Numbered from the stretch's first letter, positions 43,778 to 52,870 are shown. The stretch: 64,000 bases of DNA from Slackia sp. ZJ119 (GCF_011039175.1 NZ_JAAKEN010000015.1:23595-87594), one strand, 5' to 3'. Notes: generated from the letters alone by a model not told the origin. Made by a program: numbers and translations.

Positions 43778-44782
43778 CTACGCGAACAAAGGCTGGAGCC
43801 AGTTGAACAGGTAGCCGCTCGCAATCATGCCCGCAAGGCAGACCCCGACAAACACGCCGAGCAGCTTGGGTTTGACGACGCGCGAAAGCATGGCAAGGGA
43901 CGGAATGGACAGCACGGTCACGCTCATCATGAACGCGAGGACGGTGCCGAGTCCCACGCCCTTGTCGAAGAGCGCCTCGGCAATGGGGATGGTGCCGAAG
44001 ATGTCGGCGTAGATCGGCGCACCCACAAGCGTGGCAAGCACGACGGCGAAGGGGTTGTCCTCGCCGAGCACCGCCTCGATGATGCCCTGCGGGATCCAGT
44101 TATGGATGAGGGCGCCTATCGCAACGCCGACGAGGATGAAGGGGGACACCTTGCGGAAGGTGCCGCCCGTCTGCCCGAACGCGTAACGGACGCGCTCTGT
44201 GCGCGTCATGGATTCGGATGCGTCCGCTTCGACGGCGTCGCCGCGCACAAAGTCGGCCACCTGGTCAGACAGGCGCATACGCTCTATGGCAATTCCCCCC
44301 GCGACCGCGATGACAAGGCCTACCACCGTGTAGAGAGCGGCCACGTGCGGCCCGAAGACGCCCATGATGAGAACGACGGACGCTATGTCGACCATGGGCG
44401 ACGATATAAGGAACGAAAACGTAACGCCGAGGGGAAGCCCCGCACGCGTGAACGCGATGAACAGCGGAATTGACGAGCAGGCGCAAAACGGCGTCACCGT
44501 GCCAAGCAGTGCGCCGACGACGTTGCCGCCGACGCCTTTGAAACGCCCAAGGATGCGCTTGCTTCGCTCGGGCGGAAAGTAGCTCTGGATGTAGCTGATG
44601 GCGAATATCGCCACGCACAGCAGGATGACGATCTTTATCGTGTCGTAGATGAAGAACTGAACGGTGGCGCCCCACTGCGACGACACGTCGAGCCCTGCCG
44701 ATCTCAGCAGCGCGGCAATCAAGTCCGACAGCCATTGCATCTGCAGCAGCTGATCGGTGACGAACGATCCGACAGCTTCCAT
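43778..44782 (-). CDS. Arsenic/organoarsenical permease, DUF318 (ArsP-type)
   Basis: 334 residues from the ATG at 44782 (ATAGGAGCAAAG); the frame opens at 44797. Eight or so membrane helices and the signature GTVTPFCACSSIPLFIAFTR, a Cys-containing motif of the DUF318/ArsP permeases, and again FSFLISSPMVD. Exports arsenite or methylarsenicals. First gene of the operon permease, thioredoxin-like, arsC, arsR. Confidence 0.85.
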   Translation of the reverse strand: MEAVGSFVTDQLLQMQWLSDLIAALLRSAGLDVSSQWGATVQFFIYDTIKIVILLCVAIFAISYIQSYFPPERSKRILGRFKGVGGNVVGALLGTVTPFCACSSIPLFIAFTRAGLPLGVTFSFLISSPMVDIASVVLIMGVFGPHVAALYTVVGLVIAVAGGIAIERMRLSDQVADFVRGDAVEADASESMTRTERVRYAFGQTGGTFRKVSPFILVGVAIGALIHNWIPQGIIEAVLGEDNPFAVVLATLVGAPIYADIFGTIPIAEALFDKGVGLGTVLAFMMSVTVLSIPSLAMLSRVVKPKLLGVFVGVCLAGMIASGYLFNWLQPLFA

Positions 44783-44832
44783 CTTTGCTCCTATCATATC
44801 GAAAGTTGTCTATGTGTTGGGGTGCATGATAC

Positions 44833-44856
44833 ATTGATAAATATAAATCTGTCAAT
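44833..44856 (-). promoter_or_regulatory. Candidate ArsR operator of the arsenic operon
   Basis: ATTGA (44833-44837) and TCAAT (44852-44856) form the typical ArsR-type dyad with an A+T-rich centre, about 50 nt before the permease start. A related A+T-rich stretch (ATCAAATATCGATGCATCTC, about 42730-42750) precedes arsR itself. Confidence 0.5.
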
Positions 44857-45059
44857 ACTTAATGCCGAAAGCAGCAGACCGCGCGTTTTTCGCCGTTGAG
44901 TCCGCGCCCCTCTCCCGCAAGCCAAGGCTCTCGCCGTCCATGCATCCGCCTCCAGTCGTCATTTCCAACGCAAACGAAGCCCAGTCCGTGCCAAGTGAGC
45001 GAACCCAGAATACGAACGTGCCACAAAGCACTCTTGACGGCAGTCGCATAATCAATCGC

Positions 45060-45315
45060 ATGGAAAAACGCCAAGGGACAATCACTGCCCCGGTCGATCT
45101 CAACATCCAGCCGCACGAGATGGCTGCCGCACGCTCGATTGCCGCTTACGGCATGGACGTAGAGTTCAGAAGCGTTTGCGCGAAGCCGTTCGCCAATCGC
45201 GTGACATCATTTTCGATTCTCGGCGCATGAAACGGCTCACCAACAAGCAAATTCAAGATGAGGTCGTCAAGTGGACTCGAAACCCGCATCACATAAGAAG
45301 ATTGTTTATCTGCCA
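45060..45315 (+). pseudogene. CdiA-CT-like tRNA nuclease gene, internally deleted
   Basis: The first 38 codons (MEKRQGTITAPVDLNIQPHE, then GMDVEF) match 63084-63473 almost exactly. The catalytic middle (the WEVKAP block) is gone, and the end (QSRDIIFDSRRMKRLTNKQI) follows in another frame. About 117 nt are missing. CATAAT sits 7 nt before the ATG, as in the intact copies. Confidence 0.8.
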
Positions 45316-45356
45316 CCCATCGGATGCGCATCTGGGGCTATGTTTCAAACACAAAG

Positions 45357-45399
45357 AAAGCGCCGGAGGTAGGTGTATTACACACCGTTCGGGCGCTTT
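45357..45399 (-). repeat. Nested-hairpin repeat, copy C
   Basis: On the minus strand: AAAGCGCCCG pairs with CCGGCGCTTT (outer stem), enclosing GGTGT-GTAAT-ACACC (inner stem). Lies 24 nt after the stop of the nuclease gene 45423-45812. Same design as copies at 52095, 52146, 52869 and 63496. Confidence 0.75.
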
Positions 45400-45422
45400 G
45401 CTAACTGTATAGTACCCGATTC

Positions 45423-45812
45423 CTACTTGATGTCAATCACTTCGGCGCGACGGTTCACAAAAAGCAGATGCCGCATGCTGTACAACACGGCCGAGCTTTT
45501 GCGCAGCTCGCGCTCCACCTGGGCGTCAGAAACCTTCTTCATCCGCCGCGAGTCGAACACCACGCACTTCGCCTGATGCAGCGCCTTGCGCACGTTCTTG
45601 TCTACAGCGGACGCCTTGTCCGAGGTCGGTGCCTTGAATTCCCACAGCTCACCGTCGATAAGCACGTCGGCGGAGTGTACGCGCTTCTGCTCGCTGCGTC
45701 GCACGAACTCCACGACATAACCGGCCATGGCCAGCGCCTCCGCCGTCTTCAACTCGTGGGGCCAGACGTTCACACCTGGCCCTATGATAACTTTGCCCTT
45801 GCTCTTGCTCAT
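45423..45812 (-). CDS. CdiA-CT-like tRNA nuclease domain protein
   Basis: 129 residues from the ATG at 45812. It matches the CdiA C-terminal tRNase domain family: NVWPHELKTAEALAMAGYVV, catalytic-looking GELWEFKAPTSDKASAVDKN (E-x-K), CVVFDSRRMKK and the end RHLLFVNRRAEVIDIK. Same length as 63084-63473, about 40 percent alike by eye. No secretion domain and no neighbouring immunity gene. TATACT lies 6 nt before the ATG and no Shine-Dalgarno is present, so the mRNA may be leaderless. A cytoplasmic nuclease or orphan toxin is the guess. Confidence 0.6.
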   Translation of the reverse strand: MSKSKGKVIIGPGVNVWPHELKTAEALAMAGYVVEFVRRSEQKRVHSADVLIDGELWEFKAPTSDKASAVDKNVRKALHQAKCVVFDSRRMKKVSDAQVERELRKSSAVLYSMRHLLFVNRRAEVIDIK

Positions 45813-46202
45813 GGTGCCAGTATACAAGCTCTGGCCTTCCATTGGGCTTGTGTTTTGGTGTTGCACGCAGTTCCAGCCCCATATCATTGCCCGATTCGTT
45901 GCTTGCAGGTGCTTCACCGGCCGGGCACGGCGCAGATGGGTTGTCCTATGGCCGGGCATCGGTGCGCGCCTTCGTGCGTGGACATTCTTGCCCCATAAAC
46001 AACTAGAGCCAGTCCCAGCAGGACCGGCCCTTACAAAACCTCGAAGGTTTTTGCGTCGGCAAGCACACTGGCACCAAAGCCCTGCCGCGTCAAGCGCCTT
46101 TTGGAAGGTGAGAGCTTCGATGGCGAAGCAGACGCAGTATCATACGCAATGTCAGCGGCGCCCGCCGCTTGGAAGGCTAGCCGGGTTGCCGTTTGACAAA
46201 AG
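45813..46202. other. Gene-poor stretch
   Basis: About 390 bases. The plus-strand frames have no start signals. The region around 46000-46080 looks like degraded coding sequence, but I cannot assign it. Confidence 0.3.
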
Positions 46203-46400
46203 TTAATCGGAGCGACAGCGGCAGACGTCGCGCCTGTCGTTCACCCTAAAACCCTCGATGATCAAGCGCTCGCCATCCACAACGCCCAGCATCCGCGACA
46301 GCGGCAGGGTCGGTGACGCAGTCGACGCGAACGGGCCGAGAAAGCCACCTTGAAGCTTTCTCGCGTTGGGCAGCGGGGCATACATTGTCAACTTGTTGTT
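46203..46400 (-). pseudogene. Decayed thioredoxin-like fragment
   Basis: The minus strand resembles the part of the arsenic-operon thioredoxin gene around RPVRVDYVTDPAAVADAG (same DNA words, such as the reverse of GACAGCGGCAGGGTCGGTGA), but the frames shift and the CXXC front is missing. Ends at 46203. Confidence 0.35.
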
Positions 46401-46633
46401 CGCCTTGGAACGACGCTCCTTTGGCAAGGCCATGCGCCCCCGATCCCCCGCCGGGCCGCCTGAGCAGCTCGCCAAGGCCTTACGGCGGATCCTGCCCTTC
46501 TATTCCCAAGAAGAACCCTTGATTCGCTCGTATAGAAACTTGACAAAGTCAAATATATCCTCATAATTGGCTTTGCCAAACATGAGGGGGTGATTTCACG
46601 GACCACACATCGCTTGCTTTTTGTATTGCACTG

Positions 46634-47050
46634 TTGAGAAAACACTTTGTGTCGTATTACACCGAAAGAATGTCCGACCTTGGAGTAACGTACGGTCAGC
46701 TGTTCGTCCTGATTTTCATAAGCAAAAGGAACAGCTGCTCTCCTACAGAAATTGCGGAGTGCCTGGCATTGGACGCGGGACAACTGCACCGGATTTTGGC
46801 GAAGCTTACAGACAAGGGCCTCGTTGCTCAAAAAAAGAGCAGCGACGACAGAAGGGTCAACGTTTTGCGCTTGACCGAAAGCGGCATGAAAACAGTCGAG
46901 GAAAGCCGTGACCTCTTTCATTCATGGGATGACCTGGTGTTGTCCGACATGGATGACGACAGCCGCCGGGAATTGACAGACCTCATGAAAAAGCTGGCTC
47001 TCAAATTCACCGAAAAGCAGGGAGGAAGGCAACATGGACAAACTGAATGA
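46634..47050 (+). CDS. MarR-family regulator
   Basis: 138 residues from a TTG; the true start is unclear because the frame is open about 25 codons further upstream without ATG or GTG. Winged HTH: SPTEIAECLALDAGQLHRIL, then AKLTDKGLVAQKKSSDDRRV, the MarR signature. Overlaps the next gene by 17 nt and probably regulates it. Confidence 0.8.
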   Translation: MRKHFVSYYTERMSDLGVTYGQLFVLIFISKRNSCSPTEIAECLALDAGQLHRILAKLTDKGLVAQKKSSDDRRVNVLRLTESGMKTVEESRDLFHSWDDLVLSDMDDDSRRELTDLMKKLALKFTEKQGGRQHGQTE

Positions 47051-47585
47051 TTTCATGGATCTGCTGACAGGAAGCTTCAACAACGCTGAGCAATTCGAAC
47101 GAATGAGGCAAGCCGATGCCGATTTCCCTTACGCAGAGCATGTCAATACGATCTGCAACGACAAGATCACGAATGCGCCTAAGGATTTCGAGGGCTTTTT
47201 CATGGTCGAGGAAAGCTACTATACGGCGAACGGGAATACGCACGCCTCGTCTCATTTGTTTTTGTTTACCGAAGAAGAAGCCGGAATACGACTGGCATCT
47301 TACGAACTGCCTGACGGCTACAAGAAAAGCACGTTTACGTATGAAGCGCTCGCACCGGTTGATTATCGCGACCTGAAGGCATCCGAGAAATTCACGCCGG
47401 CGTTGTTCGTTGAAAAAGACGGCGTATGGGAAGGCGGCAGCACAAGCATGTTCTCCCCCGCGCTGAAATTCACGTTGCATGAACGATTCTCCGAAGAGTG
47501 CCTCGAGGTCAACGAAAGCATGGAAGTCAAAGGAAAAAAGACCTTCGGATACGACGAGCCCATCCTGTACAAGAGGGTTGGCTAA
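47034..47585 (+). CDS. CpcT/CpeT-like lipocalin-fold protein (tentative)
   Basis: 183 residues; ATG at 47034 after GGGAGGAAGGCAAC. No signal peptide. FMDLLTGSFNNAEQF at the N-terminus, FEGFFMVEESYYT and SHLFLFTEEEAG resemble the CpcT/CpeT (DUF1001) beta-barrel family, known as bilin lyases in cyanobacteria but present as uncharacterised proteins elsewhere. Translationally coupled to a MarR regulator, so it may act on a small hydrophobic ligand. Confidence 0.55.
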   Translation: MDKLNDFMDLLTGSFNNAEQFERMRQADADFPYAEHVNTICNDKITNAPKDFEGFFMVEESYYTANGNTHASSHLFLFTEEEAGIRLASYELPDGYKKSTFTYEALAPVDYRDLKASEKFTPALFVEKDGVWEGGSTSMFSPALKFTLHERFSEECLEVNESMEVKGKKTFGYDEPILYKRVG

Positions 47586-47659
47586 AAGGGAAAGCGCACG
47601 CGAAGGCGCCGCTGAACAGCCTCCGGCGTGTGCCGGAGGCTGCAAGTTTCTGGCCGCGC

Positions 47660-48220
47660 CTATTGCTTCTCGAAAACCATATCGCTGCTTGCGGCGCCAA
47701 GATGGAAGTACAGCACCCAGGGATCTGCTTCGGGGTCCATGTAAAGGTAGAATTCGCCAACCTGCGTTCCGGAGACTTTCAACGCGTACCCTCGATACAT
47801 GCCAAGCATCCCCTTGTCGACTTCGCTTACGAGCGACCAGTCGAATGTCATCTCGCCTGCCTCCCCGGCAATCGTGCAGCTTCCGTCTTCGCTGGCGCTG
47901 AACGTTGCCCCTTCGAAGGCATTGCCTGGCGCGGGCGCACCTTCCGTGCCGATGTGCTTGGTCAGCATGATTGAAGTCCATTCCCCGATGATGGGATCGT
48001 CGGGAGACGCGCCCTTGTCGAGAGAGCCGCCGCCGAACACGCCGGTCGTCCCTGCGAAAACCGCTGCTGCGATTGTCGCCAGCGAGACGACGGCGACAAT
48101 CGCCATAAGTATTCCGTCTGCAGGTTTTCCGCCCTTTGCAAAGGCTCTGCCTGCGGCTTTTTCGTCTATCGTCCTGTCCGCCGCTTCAAGCTTCGCTTCA
48201 AAGGTGTCAACGTCTTCCAT
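47660..48220 (-). CDS. Single-pass membrane protein following the kinase
   Basis: 186 residues: cytoplasmic acidic N-terminus (about 35), one membrane helix (ILMAIVAVVSLATIAAAVFA), then an extracytoplasmic beta-rich domain (IIGEWTSIML, MTFDWSLVSEVD, GEFYLYMDP). The outer domain resembles the one at the end of the neighbouring kinase (both start with GEW or GRWES and measure a basal value against a small beta barrel). Starts 1 nt after the kinase stop. Confidence 0.7.
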   Translation of the reverse strand: MEDVDTFEAKLEAADRTIDEKAAGRAFAKGGKPADGILMAIVAVVSLATIAAAVFAGTTGVFGGGSLDKGASPDDPIIGEWTSIMLTKHIGTEGAPAPGNAFEGATFSASEDGSCTIAGEAGEMTFDWSLVSEVDKGMLGMYRGYALKVSGTQVGEFYLYMDPEADPWVLYFHLGAASSDMVFEKQ

Positions 48221-48221
48221 C

Positions 48222-49850
48222 TTAATCCTGTTCGACGAAGTATGCGCCCGTTACGGTCGTGCCGTCGCTGATAGAAAGGGCGCAGAGCTTCGAGTGGCCT
48301 TCGAGGGCTTCGAGCATGCCGGTTTTCTCCCGTTCGAGCTTCACTATGGTTTTGTAATCGATATCGGACACGACAAGCTTTGCGGTGGCGTTTTCGTCGT
48401 ATGTTCCAACGTTCGTCCCAACGTACGTTCGCGTAAGGCGGCCGTCCTCGTCGGCGACCTCCATGGAGTAACGCCACGAAAAAGAGACTTCCGCTTGTCC
48501 TGAGACAGCGCTGCCCGTTCCGTCCGCCCTGATGGCAAGGCTGGCAGAATCGTTCATCCGGTAGGAAGCCTCGCCGTCCATAGTGCCCGATCCGTCGTCG
48601 GGCGCAGAAAACGCCGCGACGGATTCCCAGCGGCCGACCAGGGGGTCGGGCGCGTTCTTTGGGAAAAGGACGACCGCAGCAACCGCAGCGACTATGGCGA
48701 CGGCTGCCGCCAAGACCGCGCACCGTCGTGCGAGGCGGCTCTTGTGCGCCTCTTTTTCGGCCCTGCGTATCGCCTCGCTCGCAGTGTTCTCTATCTTCCC
48801 GAGCTCTTGCTTCGCCGTCTCCGAAATGGGAGAGACAAGCTCAAGCAACGTTTGGACGTCCCGCCTGAGGTCCTTCGCGCTGAGGTATCTGCTGTCGGGG
48901 TCAATGACCAGAGTCTTGCCGAGTATCTTGGCCACCAGCCCTCTTGCGCGACTGCCGAAGCCCGAAAACGCCGGATCCTTCAACACCTCGTCGGCGTTCC
49001 ACGACCCGTGGGCGTGGATGACCTCGGTGGCGGCAGGAGGCCGGCCATAGGCCATCCAGAACAGAACGGCTCCTATCGAGTACAGATCGGCCCGCATGTC
49101 GATGCCGCGCTGCCCCGGGTGAAGCACCTCGTATCCCGACCAGTTCTTGGTGCCCAGCACAGGGGTTTCGCGTTCGAGCTTCGCCCCTTTCGCCAGCGTG
49201 CTGTCGAAGTCGAAAAGAACCGCCTTCGTTCGCACTCCCGCTGCGCCTTGAAGCGTGATGATGTTGGTCGGCTTGAGGTCAAGGCAGTAGTAGCCGCAGC
49301 CGTGCACGGCTATGACGGCGTCGCAGAGGGACGCCAGCATCGCGATTCGTTCGGGGCCCGACATTGTGCCAATGGCCCTGTCGAGCGTGGAGCCGTCGGA
49401 TGCGTCGCTGACAAGGTATGCCGTGCCGTTCTCTTTCAGGTAGCGTATGGGCGCACTGACGAACTCTCTGGCTTTTCCCTGGTGAAGGCTGGTGTGCACG
49501 GCAATCGCCCGGTCGAAGCGCTCCAGGCTTTCTTCAAAGCTGAGCTTCGCGAACGTTGGAGCGTCCTGCGCGAGCCGTATGCGCTTGCCCTCCCTTCGCA
49601 GGTAAGGGGCGACGTCCAGCGGATAGCACTCCTTGACTATCAGCCGCGCCGGCGTGGCCGCTTCCGTGCCGTAGAGATCGTGCGACACCGCTTCGTAGAC
49701 GATTCCGCTCGCTCCGTCAAGGCTCAGCGCCTTCACCTTTTCGCACGTGAAAGAAGGAAAGCGCAGCGTCGCCCCCTGCGTGCCGTTCGCATCGAGGGTC
49801 GTTCGGCTCGGCCCGGCCAGAGGTTGTCCTTGTGCAGCGGGAAGGTCCAC
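48222..49850 (-). CDS. Transmembrane Ser/Thr protein kinase with outer beta domain
   Basis: 542 residues. Kinase domain about 40-340: Lys K73 (LIVKECYP), catalytic loop CLDLKPTNI (D191, K193, N196) and metal-binding DFD (214) in place of DFG, then GTKNWSGYEVL and DMRADLYSIGAVLFWMAYGR. A coiled basic segment and one membrane helix (about 385-405) lead to an outer domain of about 130 residues (GRWESVAAF and beta strands). No PASTA repeats. Overlaps no gene and is followed at once by 47660-48220, which has a similar outer domain. Confidence 0.85.
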   Translation of the reverse strand: MDLPAAQGQPLAGPSRTTLDANGTQGATLRFPSFTCEKVKALSLDGASGIVYEAVSHDLYGTEAATPARLIVKECYPLDVAPYLRREGKRIRLAQDAPTFAKLSFEESLERFDRAIAVHTSLHQGKAREFVSAPIRYLKENGTAYLVSDASDGSTLDRAIGTMSGPERIAMLASLCDAVIAVHGCGYYCLDLKPTNIITLQGAAGVRTKAVLFDFDSTLAKGAKLERETPVLGTKNWSGYEVLHPGQRGIDMRADLYSIGAVLFWMAYGRPPAATEVIHAHGSWNADEVLKDPAFSGFGSRARGLVAKILGKTLVIDPDSRYLSAKDLRRDVQTLLELVSPISETAKQELGKIENTASEAIRRAEKEAHKSRLARRCAVLAAAVAIVAAVAAVVLFPKNAPDPLVGRWESVAAFSAPDDGSGTMDGEASYRMNDSASLAIRADGTGSAVSGQAEVSFSWRYSMEVADEDGRLTRTYVGTNVGTYDENATAKLVVSDIDYKTIVKLEREKTGMLEALEGHSKLCALSISDGTTVTGAYFVEQD

Positions 49851-50015
49851 TCGCTTTCTCCATTCGTCCGTCAGGAAGGCTTTCGAATTCGCCTTGTTAT
49901 TCTATACTGCTTGCTGCTGCGCGGCGAGACGGCTCTGCGGCCTCGCCGAATGCGGGCGGCCGGCGCGACGCGCGTAGAAGAATCGAGGTGGCGCCAATCG
50001 CGCTGAGGGGATGAT

Positions 50016-51239
50016 GTGCACGTGACGATCGAGGTTGGATTTCCTTACCGGTTCGGTTCGGTGACGGAAAACGCGCTCGAAGGCTACCGATCGGCGTCTT
50101 GCGCGAGCGCAGCGGCGGCGGCCCAAGAGCTTGCCGCCGAAATGGTCCCGTTCAACGAGCGTTTGTCGCTGTTCGTTGCGCGACGGCTCGGCATTCCCGA
50201 CGACCCGAAATCCATAAGGCGGGCGCTCCGAGCGGCAAGCGAGCGCAAGGGGCTTGGCCTGTCTTCTGCGAATCTGAGCCAGTGGGTCTCTTCGCCGAAG
50301 GGAGAGGTGACCCTGAGCCCCAAAAGCGTGTTCAAGCTGTGCGTCGCGTTGGATCTTGATCTGTTGGAGGCCGAGCATTTCGTCTTCGACTGCCTGTACC
50401 AGGATTGGTTCAACTTCCGCGACAGGGAGCAGTGCGTCTACGGCTTGTGCCTGGGAATGAAAGACGTTCTGGGGCAGAACACCTGCCAGGTCGCGAAGGA
50501 GCTTCTGCAGGAAGAGCCCGCTGCGCACGGCGCGTCCTCTTTCGCGGCGGTCGATGCAACGGGCTGCACGCGGCTGATCGGCCGCGGACTGCGAGATCTT
50601 GCCAGGCGCGACTATGCGTCCCAAGAGGAAGCCGTTTTTTGGATGCGGGCGTATTTGGACGAGTGTGCGCCTTTGTTTTCGGGAGTGAGGCTGTCGGTCA
50701 TCCGCTGCTATCGAACCTACTTCGACGAAGGCGGCGTCGGCATAACTCCTTTGGCAGAGCTCTACCGCAGAAGGACAGGCCTGGCCCTTCCCTCTGCAAG
50801 CTATCTGGACATGACAGACGCTTGCGTGCTTCCCAAGAAGAAGCGCCTTTTGTGGGGCGCCGCCGAACGCGCTGCGTGGGTGGAGCGAAACGGCAGGGAC
50901 TGGGACATCCTCCACGAAAGCACGATCAGGACCGAGCGCCATGCAGTGGAGCGAATGGGCAGAACGGGCTACTTGCGCGGCAACATCGTCGCGCTGCTGT
51001 TCTTCCATTTCTGCTTCGAGAACGCCCTCGCGAAGAGGGACGCCTTTTCAGGGAGCGACGACCTTTTCACGCGCTTCTACGAAACGACGAACCTCATTCT
51101 GATCGACGAGTGCGGCATGGCGCCCCTGCACCCCCGGAAGCCCTTCGACAGGCTGTTCTTGGCGGCGCTGTCGAAGCGGGGCGGCCAGGATCCCGTCCAC
51201 TACCTCAACGAGGTGCTCGAGCGGTTCTACGCATCGTAA
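50016..51239 (+). CDS. Hypothetical protein with N-terminal HTH-like region
   Basis: 407 residues from a GTG at 50016 with GAGGGG 6 nt upstream. Residues 45-115 look like an XRE-type HTH (NLSQWVSSPKGEVTLSPKSV). The remainder is helical with Cys and aromatic residues, without a family I recognise; it resembles large Eggerthellaceae hypothetical regulators. Divergent from the kinase gene (165 nt spacer), so a regulatory link is possible. Confidence 0.65.
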   Translation: MHVTIEVGFPYRFGSVTENALEGYRSASCASAAAAAQELAAEMVPFNERLSLFVARRLGIPDDPKSIRRALRAASERKGLGLSSANLSQWVSSPKGEVTLSPKSVFKLCVALDLDLLEAEHFVFDCLYQDWFNFRDREQCVYGLCLGMKDVLGQNTCQVAKELLQEEPAAHGASSFAAVDATGCTRLIGRGLRDLARRDYASQEEAVFWMRAYLDECAPLFSGVRLSVIRCYRTYFDEGGVGITPLAELYRRRTGLALPSASYLDMTDACVLPKKKRLLWGAAERAAWVERNGRDWDILHESTIRTERHAVERMGRTGYLRGNIVALLFFHFCFENALAKRDAFSGSDDLFTRFYETTNLILIDECGMAPLHPRKPFDRLFLAALSKRGGQDPVHYLNEVLERFYAS

Positions 51240-51431
51240 GAAAACCTGATCTATTTTGTCAGCTATTTTCGCAGGCGAGACGGTGCTCGGCTCTTTCGAA
51301 AGCCAGGTTTCCAAAATTGTTCCTCCAGCTCTGAAATAATGAAGCGCCGAGAACGAGTTCTTGGAGCTTTGCCGGAACAGAGAAGCGCGTGCTGCGACAA
51401 GCTGCATGCCACGAGCATCAAGGAGGAAGGC

Positions 51432-51908
51432 GTGAGCGCAAAAACCTGCACGACATGCGGAGCTGTGGTCCATGGGGATGCGAAGAGGTGCCCGCGATGC
51501 GGTTCGGCGCTCGCGACGTCGCGCGTGCTTGCGAACTGGAAGACCAGCGTCGCGGCCAGCATCTGCGGCCTCTTGGCAGGCGGGATGCGCGATGGATTGA
51601 TCGAGTTGGCGTCTTCCCTCTCCTATGACGCATCGGTCTTGGCCTTTGCGGTTTCGCTGATATTCGCCGCTGTCAGCATTTGGTATGCGGCATCGTTCTA
51701 TCCGTCCCTCTTCAGGGCGGACTGCCAGCGCTCTTCTTCCTCTGCTGCCATCTCTTTCATGAACTTGTTCTTTGGCGGCATTGTTTTCGGTTGCCTCTGG
51801 AACAGCAACCTTACAACGAGGAACAAGGGCGTATCGCACATTGTCTATGTCGTCTGCGCGGTGTTGATCTACGTCATCGTGGCCATGATGATGTTCGCTT
51901 CTTTGTAG
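51432..51908 (+). CDS. Zinc-ribbon membrane protein
   Basis: About 158 residues from a GTG at 51432 that follows AAGGAGGAAGGC; the frame opens at 51339 without a site. An N-terminal zinc ribbon CTTCGAVVHGDAKRCPRCGS (C-x2-C, C-x2-C), then four membrane helices. This is the common zinc_ribbon_2 plus membrane architecture. Role unknown. Confidence 0.7.
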   Translation: MSAKTCTTCGAVVHGDAKRCPRCGSALATSRVLANWKTSVAASICGLLAGGMRDGLIELASSLSYDASVLAFAVSLIFAAVSIWYAASFYPSLFRADCQRSSSSAAISFMNLFFGGIVFGCLWNSNLTTRNKGVSHIVYVVCAVLIYVIVAMMMFASL

Positions 51909-51959
51909 AGCAAAGGCGTTCGGGCACTCGCCGGTTTCGGACAGGGTTTGCGCAAGGTA

Positions 51960-52040
51960 CAAGGAGGGGTTGCAGATGGAATCGAGCATGAGGAAGGCGC
52001 CGCTTGCTCGGGCGTGCGCTTTGGTAATACAATTGCCATC
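51960..52040 (+). other. Very short open frame with good ribosome-binding site
   Basis: ATG at about 51976 after AAGGAGGGGTTGCAG encodes MESSMRKAPLARACALVIQL then stops after 25 codons. Either a tiny peptide or the start of a lost gene. Confidence 0.25.
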
Positions 52041-52094
52041 AAAGAAAGACTGATTTGGCATTGCATAACGTCCACAGCTATCATAAGAAACGCC

Positions 52095-52136
52095 AAAGCG
52101 TTCGAGCGGTGAGTATTTCACGGAGTCCGGCGCTTT
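52095..52136 (+). repeat. Nested-hairpin repeat, copy A
   Basis: AAAGCGTTCGA pairs with TCCGGCGCTTT using G-T pairs; inside is GTGA-GTATT-TCAC. Ten bases before copy D. Confidence 0.7.
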
Positions 52137-52145
52137 CGTTGCATC

Positions 52146-52187
52146 AAAGCTCCTGCACGGTGAGCCATCACCTACCGCAGGGGCTTT
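52146..52187 (+). repeat. Nested-hairpin repeat, copy D
   Basis: AAAGCTCCTGC pairs with GCAGGGGCTTT (11 bp), enclosing GGTGA-GCCA-TCACC and CTACC. The two outer stems of A and D differ in sequence but keep pairing. Confidence 0.75.
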
Positions 52188-52314
52188 CGTGCTTGATCTG
52201 CCCCCCAGCGGCTGTTCACTGCCACCGCACGGCGCTTGAGTTTTGAGGGTCGTCCGCCTGCCCATGCCACGCCGTCATGCGCCGCCTTGATCTGCAAGGG
52301 TGCGGCGAAGATGG

Positions 52315-52450
52315 TACAATGCCTCCCGTCAGAGATAAAAACACAGTCCCCGTCGGGTAGTCGCGGGCGTGCGGGAATCCCGCATCAGTAACCTGCCTCC
52401 TTGGTTGTCCCTTCTCTGCATGGCCCATCTACATAAAGGAGGAACCAACC
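52315..52450 (+). promoter_or_regulatory. Promoter and structured leader of yjdF (possible yjdF riboswitch)
   Basis: Extended -10 TGGTACAAT (TACAAT at 52315-52320) is followed by about 125 nt of untranslated leader with several dyads (CCCCGTCGGG, GCGGGAATCCCGC at about 52370-52383) before AAAGGAGGAACCAACC. YjdF-type genes are preceded by the yjdF riboswitch in Firmicutes; whether this leader belongs to it I cannot decide by eye. Confidence 0.4.
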
Positions 52451-52870
52451 ATGCAGATCAGCGTGTCATCCACCCTGACCCTGTTCCACGACGGCCAGTT
52501 CTGGGTCGGCGTCGTGGAGCACGTGGAAAACGGCGAGCTGTCCGCCGCACGCGTCGTCTTCGGCGCGGAGCCGTCGGACGAGGAGGTCCTGCAGTTCGTC
52601 GTCCGGAAGTGGGAGTCCCTCCGCTTCTGCGGGAGCGCCCAGGCCCAAGCCCCGAAGGCAGCGAAGAACCCGAAGCGCCGTCTGCGCGAAGCGTCGAAAG
52701 AGCTGTCCAGGCGCCCCGTCGGCACGAAGTCCCAGCAGGCCCTCTCGGAGGCGAGGGAGGCGCAGAAAGCGGAGGCGAAAGCACGCCGCGCCCAAGCAAG
52801 GCGCGAGGAACAGGAGGCACGCTTCTCTCGAAAGCAGGAAAAGAAGAAACAGAAGCGGAAGGGCCGCTAG
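52451..52870 (+). CDS. yjdF: YjdF-family (DUF2992) protein
   Basis: 139 residues with strong ribosome-binding site. N-terminal 55 residues form the family core: SSTLTLFHDGQFWVGVVEHV, then SAARVVFGAEPSDEEVLQFV. The C-terminal half is a long Lys/Arg/Glu/Ala helix (KAEAKARRAQARREEQEARF), typical of YjdF. Function unknown; in Firmicutes it lies behind a riboswitch that senses azaaromatic compounds, implying a role against such molecules. Confidence 0.85.
   Translation: MQISVSSTLTLFHDGQFWVGVVEHVENGELSAARVVFGAEPSDEEVLQFVVRKWESLRFCGSAQAQAPKAAKNPKRRLREASKELSRRPVGTKSQQALSEAREAQKAEAKARRAQARREEQEARFSRKQEKKKQKRKGR

Noticed and set aside
48744..50006. 420-residue plus-strand frame opposite the kinase
   Set aside because: Antisense shadow of the Ser/Thr kinase gene.
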